NCBI GenBank assembly: GCA_027021095.1
Contig: JALUUZ010000581.1
Span: forward strand, 1 to 5,059
Direction: 5' to 3'
DNA: 5,059 nt
From: Gammaproteobacteria bacterium
GTDB lineage: Bacteria; Pseudomonadota; Gammaproteobacteria; SZUA-21
Program-made: the position numbers and the translations under genes
In this document: positions 1 through 3,948 of the stretch, in pieces
Layout of the letters: every line of letters begins with the position of its first letter
How positions within the stretch are numbered: position 1 is the stretch's first letter
Notes under the pieces: model-generated
What the model was told of the DNA's origin: nothing
Databases searched by the model: none
Seen by the model: only the letters and a program-made list of their open reading frames with translations

Positions 1-330
1 CGATGGCGTATCCTTCGACGGAGTATCCTTCGACGGAGTATCCTTCGATGGCGTGTCCTTCGACGGAGTATCCTTCGACGGAGTATCCTTCGATGGCGTG
101 TCCTTCGACGGAGTATCGTTCGACGGAGTATCCTTCGATGGCGTGTCCTTCGACGGAGTATCCTTCGATGGCGTATCCTTCGACGGCGTGTCCTTCGACG
201 GAGTATCGTTCGATGGCGTATCCTTCGACGGCGTGTCCTTCGACGGAGTATCGTTCGATGGCGTATCGTTCGATGGCGTATCCTTCGACGGCGTGTCCTT
301 CGACGGAGTATCGTTCGATGGAGTATCCTT
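1..330. repeat. 15-bp tandem repeat array, 22 units, with 45-bp higher-order period
   Basis: Twenty-two consecutive 15-bp units fit in register from base 1 to base 330, with no spacers and no indels. The plus-strand consensus is cgaYggMgtRtcStt. All variation is at unit positions 4, 7, 10 and 13, which are third codon positions in the TPS(K/N)D frame. Units group in threes: 16-60 and 61-105 are identical 45-bp blocks, and 106-150 differs from them by one base. A different three-unit block is repeated at 181-225 and 286-330, with a related copy around 226-285. From 331 to about 390 the units become degenerate and one is 12 bp long, so the array has a worn edge next to the gene's unique 5' part. 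The array continues past the left edge. Confidence 0.95.
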
Positions 331-624
331 CGATGGTTGATCTGATGGCTTATCCTTCGAAGGTGAATCGTTTGACGGAGTATCCTGACCAGGTGGTTCC
401 GGCTTTTCCGGTTGATCCGGATTATCAGGCCTTGTAGCGCCGGCAGGTCTGACAGCTGACAGCCTTTCTATTCCTTCCGGGTCTTCAATCGACTCAGTGA
501 CTGCCTTTGGATCCCCATGTTCGATGACATTCATCGTTACCTCATCGGACTGGGGCACGCCATCCGCCATCAACATAGAGATTGGCATACTTATAAATAC
601 GACCAACAATATTAAACGAGACAT
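1..624 (-). CDS. Exported low-complexity protein with TPS(K/N)D pentapeptide repeats, partial (C-terminus beyond left edge)
   Basis: I do not recognise this protein. The minus-strand frame is open for 208 codons from an ATG at 622-624 and leaves the window without a stop. Residues 1-20 look like a Sec signal peptide: a short n-region with one Arg (MSR), a hydrophobic core (LILLVVFISMPISMLM), and a possible cleavage site after Ala20, before DG. Residues 21-65 are mostly acidic and polar. Residues 66-81 are a Pro-rich linker (PDQPEKPEPPGQ). From residue 82 the protein is a pentapeptide array: first degenerate units (TPSND, SPSKD, a four-residue KPSD, QPSKD), then near-perfect TPSKD or TPSND to the edge. 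The start is supported by GGAGGG nine bases upstream. The array should be disordered and extended, so a periplasmic or surface stalk carrying a C-terminal domain outside the window is my inference; Ser/Thr next to Pro could be glycosylated. The repeat array is also open on the plus strand, but only the minus frame has a signal peptide, a ribosome site and graded repeats. Confidence 0.72.
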   Translation of the reverse strand, partial: MSRLILLVVFISMPISMLMADGVPQSDEVTMNVIEHGDPKAVTESIEDPEGIERLSAVRPAGATRPDNPDQPEKPEPPGQDTPSNDSPSKDKPSDQPSKDTPSNDTPSKDTPSKDTPSNDTPSNDTPSKDTPSKDTPSNDTPSKDTPSKDTPSKDTPSKDTPSKDTPSNDTPSKDTPSKDTPSKDTPSKDTPSKDTPSKDTPSKDTPS

Positions 625-633
625 TTTCTCTAT

Positions 634-639
634 CCCTCC
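634..639 (-). promoter_or_regulatory. Shine-Dalgarno site of the repeat-protein gene
   Basis: The minus strand reads GGAGGG, nine bases before the ATG at 622-624. It is a strong match to the 16S rRNA anti-Shine-Dalgarno sequence. It fixes the start codon and is one of the main reasons for preferring the minus strand as the coding strand of the repeat array. Confidence 0.7.
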
Positions 640-653
640 GGGATTGTTTTATT

Positions 654-659
654 TTTATA
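654..659 (-). promoter_or_regulatory. Possible -10 element for the repeat-protein gene
   Basis: The minus strand reads TATAAA (5 of 6 to the sigma-70 -10 consensus), 29 bases upstream of the start codon, inside an AT-rich tract. No convincing -35 hexamer lies 16-18 bases further upstream. It is a positional guess in AT-rich DNA. Confidence 0.22.
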
Positions 660-765
660 CTTTTCGTTTTTATCACCTGAAATCCATACAAAACCAACTT
701 CCGGTATGGATTCAGATTTTTGGTATTCCAATCACCACCGTCTGCAAGACTGCTAAAAATTTTGT

Positions 766-915
766 TTATTTTTTATACGCTATTTTTGTATCGGGACAAT
801 CTAGCGATACTACTGCTGTATCACTTAACTGTATTACTTGTGAGCAAAGTGCTATCCCATTGTGTCGATATAATACCCTAAAGAAATGACCTGCTGCAAG
901 CTTTTCGAGTGTCAC
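766..915 (-). CDS. Possible small protein of 49 residues, unrecognised
   Basis: A minus-strand frame runs from a GTG at 913-915 to a TAA at 766-768. A GGAG on the minus strand lies about ten bases before the GTG. The product would be a mixed peptide with alternating hydrophobic residues (HFFRVLYRHNGIALCSQVI and VVSLDCPDTKIAYKK) and two Cys. No signal peptide or motif is recognised. It stays open upstream of the GTG for only about 18 codons, to a TGA, with no ATG. It sits upstream of the repeat-protein gene in the same direction. It could equally be a gene remnant or chance, because the opposite strand is also open here. Confidence 0.2.
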   Translation of the reverse strand: MTLEKLAAGHFFRVLYRHNGIALCSQVIQLSDTAVVSLDCPDTKIAYKK

Positions 916-971
916 TGAAGGCTTTCTCCAAGTTGCCGCCGGTCGGGACAGCTTCCTTTTTATTCTGCTAT

Positions 972-999
972 TTCAATGGCTTGTACATACACCATTGAA
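972..999. repeat. Perfect 8-bp inverted repeat (TTCAATGG / CCATTGAA)
   Basis: The arms are at 972-979 and 992-999, separated by 12 bases that contain TGTACA. The dyad lies in AT-rich non-coding DNA. Neither side is followed by a run of T on the matching strand, so it does not look like an intrinsic terminator. A regulator binding site or a chance palindrome are both possible. Confidence 0.4.
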
Positions 1000-1077
1000 C
1001 CGCCTAAACCATGCAAAAAACATTGATATATTTAAGTGTGAATTACTGCCACGACATGAGCGGAAACACGGCAAAGC

Positions 1078-1316
1078 CTAGCCCGCATTTCTCACCACCC
1101 TTCTACTGCGACGGTGCAATAGCACACCCTGGCTGGCTTTCGCTCGGTCGGCGAGCCAGCGTGAAAAAGCATCTGCGCATGATGCGATGCGATCTGTCGT
1201 GGTGGCGGTGCGTACAACGCACCCTACTTTGCCTGCGCGCCCCTCGGTCGCGAAAGCCACCCATGCCGCACCCTTGCTCCGTCTCGCTACGAACGGTGGT
1301 GAGAAATGCGGGCCAG
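1078..1316. mobile_element. MITE-like fold-back element of about 239 bp, non-autonomous
   Basis: The ends are a perfect 19-bp inverted repeat, gcccgcatttctcaccacc at 1081-1099 and its reverse complement at 1295-1313. One more mismatch and two matches extend it to 21 of 22 (1078-1099 and 1295-1316). Similarity between the two arms continues inward: tggctttcgc occurs at 1134-1143 and, inverted, at 1250-1259, almost symmetrically placed. Inner hairpins lie at 1132-1160 (GCTGGCT/AGCCAGC) and 1207-1223 (GGTGCG/CGCACC). The element is GC-rich, unlike the AT-rich DNA to its left. It is too short for a transposase, and the frames across it (for example 1011-1394 plus and 1103-1546 minus) do not read like proteins. 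I see no target-site duplication. The family is not identified; a transposase supplied elsewhere in the genome is inferred. Confidence 0.6.
1207..1227 (-). repeat. GTAGGGTGCG-type palindromic repeat inside the fold-back element
   Basis: On the minus strand this reads GTAGGGTGCG, five bases, then CGCACC. It forms a 6-bp stem (GGTGCG at 1207-1212, CGCACC at 1218-1223) with a TACAA loop on the plus strand. From memory, GTAGGGTGCG next to a matching CGCACC is a recurrent intergenic motif in many proteobacterial genomes. A weaker version occurs near 1113-1130 (ggtgc, four bases, gcacaccct). Confidence 0.45.
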
Positions 1317-1390
1317 TACGTTACCGGTGAACCGTATGCGGTTGGTGCACGACCCAAATATGTAAACCTACTGATGACAGAAGAGAAAAA

Positions 1391-1462
1391 GTGAAGAATT
1401 ACCTGAAGTCGCGCCTGTTGATCCTGGTGTTGGTCGCATTGCTGGCCATTGCAATGATTTAA
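1391..1462 (+). CDS. Possible 23-residue hydrophobic peptide
   Basis: A plus-strand frame runs from GTG at 1391-1393 to TAA at 1460-1462. The product would have a short basic, polar start (KNYLKSR) followed by about 16 hydrophobic residues (LLILVLVALLAIAMI), the layout of a minimal single-pass membrane peptide or a bare signal peptide. A purine-rich GAAGAG precedes the start by about five bases, a weak ribosome site. It lies between the fold-back element and its degraded second copy and is convergent with hslO. It could also be the stump of a gene cut by the repeat that follows at once (1464). No homologue is recognised. Confidence 0.25.
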   Translation: MKNYLKSRLLILVLVALLAIAMI

Positions 1463-1463
1463 A

Positions 1464-1516
1464 CCACCGTGCGTCGCGAGACGGAGCAAGGGGCGGTGTG
1501 AATGCTTCGCGAACGA
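1464..1516. repeat. Degraded inverted copy of the fold-back element's right arm
   Basis: Bases 1464-1496 match the reverse complement of 1267-1299 at about 31 of 34 aligned positions (two mismatches, one gap), sharing gcgagacggagcaaggg. Weaker similarity runs on through cttcgcgaacga, the counterpart of 1244-1256. The outer 19-bp end is not preserved: only a worn attt-accaccgt remains at 1457-1470. The two copies are therefore inverted relative to each other and flank 1300-1463. The fragment ends about 40 bases from the hslO stop. Confidence 0.55.
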
Positions 1517-1555
1517 AACGCGTGCGTACAAGAATCGATACCTCACGCTGTCTGC

Positions 1556-2464
1556 TCAATGCCTGGTCCTCGGCACCTGGGGAGTGATCCCGCCGGCAAA
1601 CAGCTTCTCGATATCGACAGCATCGAACTTATACGCCTGCTTGCAGAATTCACACTCGACGGAAACCATCTGCTCCTGCTCAAAGATCTCCCGCACTTCC
1701 TGGTATCCCAGACCCTTAAGCATGTTTTCGATTCGCTGGCGTGAACAGGTGCACACGAACCTGATCGAATCCGGCTCGAACAACCTGACATCTTCCTCGG
1801 AATAAAGCCTGTGCAGTATCTCGCGCACCGGTAATCCCTGCAGTTCCTGTTCGGTGATCGTGCCGCTCAAATAATTAAGCCGGCTCCAGTCTTCCTGCTC
1901 CTCCTGCAGGCCAGATTCCTCTGTACCGGGCATCAGCTGCAACAACAAACCGGCGGCCGAATTGTTCGACGCACTCAGCCACAGGCGCGTGTTCAACTGC
2001 TCAGACTGGTCGAAATAATTTTCCAAGGCGGCCGCAAGATTGTCCGCCGCCAGATCGACGATCCCCTGGTAACGATCACCCTGCGTCTTGCTTTCAACCG
2101 TAATCGCCATATAACCATCTGTCACAAGCTGCGGCAGCGTCCACTCGCCTTCTGCACCCAGCACGGCATGATAGTCGGTATCCCACTCCACCATGCCGCG
2201 GATCGTGTCTTCCGACGACAGCTGCACGATCAACAACTTGACAGGCCCTTTACCCTGCAGCTGCAGGCTCAGCATGCCTTCGTACTTGATCGTCGCGCCA
2301 AGCAACGCCGTCGCAGCCATTGCCTGGCCCAGCAGTATCCTGATCGGTTGCGGATACTGGTGGTATTGCACTGCAGATTGGAAACTCGCGTCCAGATGCA
2401 CGATTTCCCCACGGATATGCGTATTTTCAAAGACAAACCGGAATAGCTGATCCTTCTCCGACAT
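1556..2464 (-). CDS. hslO: 33 kDa chaperonin Hsp33, redox-regulated holdase
   Basis: Hsp33 is a cytoplasmic holdase. Reduced, it is folded and holds zinc; oxidants such as HOCl or peroxide with heat form disulfides, release zinc, unfold the C-terminal part and expose the client-binding surface. The 302-residue product matches the family length (about 290 in E. coli). Residues 1 to about 180 are the N-terminal core (QLFRFVFEN near the start, then PQPIRILLGQAMAATALLGATIK and LQLQGKGPVKLLIVQ). A linker follows, then the zinc switch: CTC at 238-240 and CEFC at 271-274. The 30-residue gap equals that of E. coli, and these are the only four Cys. The ATG starts 5 bases after the gatB stop with only a weak ribosome site (AAGTAG), so translational coupling to gatB is likely. 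A short tail (AGGITPQVPRTRH) follows the family core. No clear terminator is seen after the stop. Confidence 0.96.
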   Translation of the reverse strand: MSEKDQLFRFVFENTHIRGEIVHLDASFQSAVQYHQYPQPIRILLGQAMAATALLGATIKYEGMLSLQLQGKGPVKLLIVQLSSEDTIRGMVEWDTDYHAVLGAEGEWTLPQLVTDGYMAITVESKTQGDRYQGIVDLAADNLAAALENYFDQSEQLNTRLWLSASNNSAAGLLLQLMPGTEESGLQEEQEDWSRLNYLSGTITEQELQGLPVREILHRLYSEEDVRLFEPDSIRFVCTCSRQRIENMLKGLGYQEVREIFEQEQMVSVECEFCKQAYKFDAVDIEKLFAGGITPQVPRTRH

Positions 2465-2469
2465 ATCGG

Positions 2470-3918
2470 CTACTTGGACAGTTTGTCCTTCAGCAACTGG
2501 TTGACCTGGGCCGGGTTTGCCTTGCCCTTGGTGAGTTTCATCACCTGGCCGACAAAATAACCCAACAGTTTTTCCTGCCCGCCCCGGTATTGCTCAACCT
2601 GTCTCGGGTTGGCGGCAATCACCTCATCGACCACATTCTCGACCGCACCCGTGTCGGTAATAGGCCACCAGTCATTCCGATCGACGATCGCCTCGGCTTC
2701 CCCTTCACCGTTCCACATCGCCTCAAAGACCTGCTTGGCAATCTTGCCGGTGATCGAGCGTTCGCCGTCACCGATCAACCTGACCATCGCCCCCAGTTGT
2801 TGCGGAGACACAGGCGACTGTGTGATCTCGAGATTCTCTTTGTTCAGCCTGGCCGCCAACTCGCCGTTTACCCAGTTGGCGGACAGCTTAGCCTTGCCAC
2901 CGGAGGCCTCGACCACCTGTTCATAGTAATCCGCCAGTTCGCTGCTCGAGGTCAAGACACTGGCGTCATAGACACTCAGCCCGTAGCTGTCGATAAACCG
3001 ATGTTTTTTCTGATCCGGCAGCTCCGGCAGCCCGCCTTTCACTTCGGCGATGAACTCCTCACTGATCTCCAATGGCAACAGGTCAGGATCAGGAAAGTAG
3101 CGGTAATCGTTCGCCTCCTCCTTGGTACGCATCGACCGGGTCTCATTGGTCATCGCATCGAAAAGGCGGGTTTCCTGGACTATTTCTGCGTTCGGATCGT
3201 TTTCCAGAATCGCCGCCTGGCGCTCGATTTCGTAATTGATTGCGCGTTCGACAAAGCGAAAGGAATTGATATTTTTCAACTCCGTGCGGGTACCGAATTT
3301 CTTCTCACCTTTAGGGCGAATCGACACATTGGCGTCACAACGAAATGAGCCCTCCTGCATATTACCGTCACAGATCCCGAGATAACGGACAAGCGAATGG
3401 ATCTTCTTCATGTACGCAACAGCCTCTTTCGCCGAACGCATATCCGGTTCGGAGACGATCTCCAACAACGGTGTGCCGGCACGGTTCAGATCGATACCGG
3501 TCATCCCATCGAAGTCCTCATGCAGTGACTTGCCCGCATCCTCTTCGAGATGTGCCCGGGTGATACCGATCGTCTTGGTACTGCCATCTTCAAGCTCGAT
3601 TTCGATATGCCCGGCACCCACCACCGGCAGTTCGAACTGGCTGATCTGGTAGCCCTTCGGTAAATCCGGATAAAAGTAGTTCTTGCGCGCGAACACGGAA
3701 CGCCGCGCGATCTCAGCGTCGATCGCGGTACCGAATTTTACCGCCATTCTGACCGCTTCAGCATTCAAGACCGGCAGAACGCCCGGAAACCCAAGATCCA
3801 CGGCACACGCCTGGGTATTCGGCATCGCCCCGTACGCAGTCGATGCCGCGGAGAAAATCTTACTTTTTGTGGCCAGTTGTGCGTGAATCTCCAGGCCGAT
3901 TACTGGTTCCCATTCCAT
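2470..3918 (-). CDS. gatB: Asp/Glu-tRNA(Asn/Gln) amidotransferase subunit B
   Basis: GatB is the tRNA-binding and kinase-like subunit of GatCAB. It phosphorylates the side-chain carboxylate of Glu on tRNA(Gln) or Asp on tRNA(Asn) with ATP; ammonia from GatA then forms the amide. The 482-residue product has the usual length. Family motifs (ATG numbering) are GLEIHAQL (8-15), NRAGTPLLEIVSEPD (145-159), MQEGSFRCDANVSIRP (187-202), YRYFPDPDLLPL (272-283), NWVNGELAARLN (348-359), and the C-terminal YqeY-like tail ending in KGKANPAQVNQLL (464-476). The frame extends four codons upstream to a GTG at 3930, but AGGTGAG seven bases before the ATG at 3916-3918 and the usual family start (M-x-W-E-x-V-I-G) favour the ATG. 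It lies 30 bases after gatA and 5 bases before hslO, so an operon is likely. The tail segment RNDWWPITD reads unusually for the family; the rest is ordinary. Confidence 0.97.
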   Translation of the reverse strand: MEWEPVIGLEIHAQLATKSKIFSAASTAYGAMPNTQACAVDLGFPGVLPVLNAEAVRMAVKFGTAIDAEIARRSVFARKNYFYPDLPKGYQISQFELPVVGAGHIEIELEDGSTKTIGITRAHLEEDAGKSLHEDFDGMTGIDLNRAGTPLLEIVSEPDMRSAKEAVAYMKKIHSLVRYLGICDGNMQEGSFRCDANVSIRPKGEKKFGTRTELKNINSFRFVERAINYEIERQAAILENDPNAEIVQETRLFDAMTNETRSMRTKEEANDYRYFPDPDLLPLEISEEFIAEVKGGLPELPDQKKHRFIDSYGLSVYDASVLTSSSELADYYEQVVEASGGKAKLSANWVNGELAARLNKENLEITQSPVSPQQLGAMVRLIGDGERSITGKIAKQVFEAMWNGEGEAEAIVDRNDWWPITDTGAVENVVDEVIAANPRQVEQYRGGQEKLLGYFVGQVMKLTKGKANPAQVNQLLKDKLSK

Positions 3919-3925
3919 ATCGTTT

Positions 3926-3932
3926 CTCACCT
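3926..3932 (-). promoter_or_regulatory. Shine-Dalgarno site of gatB
   Basis: The minus strand reads AGGTGAG with a seven-base spacer to the ATG at 3916-3918. It overlaps the alternative GTG at 3928-3930, which itself has no good ribosome site upstream. This decides the gatB start. Confidence 0.65.
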
Positions 3933-3948
3933 GTTTCTATGCAGCCGG

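Larger units (their letters stand above)
625..1077. other. AT-rich intergenic stretch with no confident gene
   Basis: This stretch separates the repeat-protein gene from the fold-back element. It is visibly more AT-rich than the flanking genes. I found no tRNA or rRNA and no long coding frame with family resemblance. It holds the putative -10 site near 654, a low-confidence 49-codon frame (766-915), an imperfect hairpin at 898-924 that overlaps that frame's start, and an 8-bp inverted repeat at 972-999. The plus-strand open frame across 497-889 overlaps the signal-peptide gene antisense and has no protein-like features. Confidence 0.6.

Noticed and set aside
1..330. CRISPR array
   Set aside because: The 15-bp units follow each other with no unique spacers and stay in a coding frame.
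3..437. Plus-strand frame with STEYPSMAYP-type repeats
   Set aside because: It is the same 15-bp array read in another frame. The array has no stop in several frames, and this one runs on through the linker of the minus-strand gene without any domain or ribosome site.
497..889. Plus-strand open frame of 130 codons
   Set aside because: It overlaps the signal-peptide gene antisense, has unlikely composition (runs of Phe, Tyr, Cys in AT-rich DNA) and no good ribosome site.
898..924. Intrinsic terminator
   Set aside because: AAGCTTT and AAGGCTT can pair with a T.G wobble and an inner AGT/ACT, but there is no T-run after it on either strand and the stem is interrupted.
1011..1394. Plus-strand open frame of 127 codons across the fold-back element
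   Set aside because: It reads through both terminal inverted repeats and hairpins; the protein is rich in Arg, Pro, Cys and Trp without pattern, as expected of GC-rich non-coding DNA.
1103..1546. Minus-strand open frame of 147 codons
   Set aside because: It crosses the element and its degraded copy and gives an Arg/His/Cys-rich sequence with no domain; a product of GC-rich repeats.
1500..1555. Terminator for hslO
   Set aside because: No GC-rich stem followed by a T-run is visible on the minus strand after the stop; only the degraded repeat and a short TTCGCGAA palindrome are there.
2590..3348. Long plus-strand open frame antisense to gatB (252 codons)
   Set aside because: It is a shadow of gatB, which has clear family motifs on the minus strand over the same bases.
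3919..3930. GTG at 3928-3930 as the gatB start
   Set aside because: It overlaps the AGGTGAG ribosome site of the ATG at 3916-3918 and adds four residues not typical of the family.
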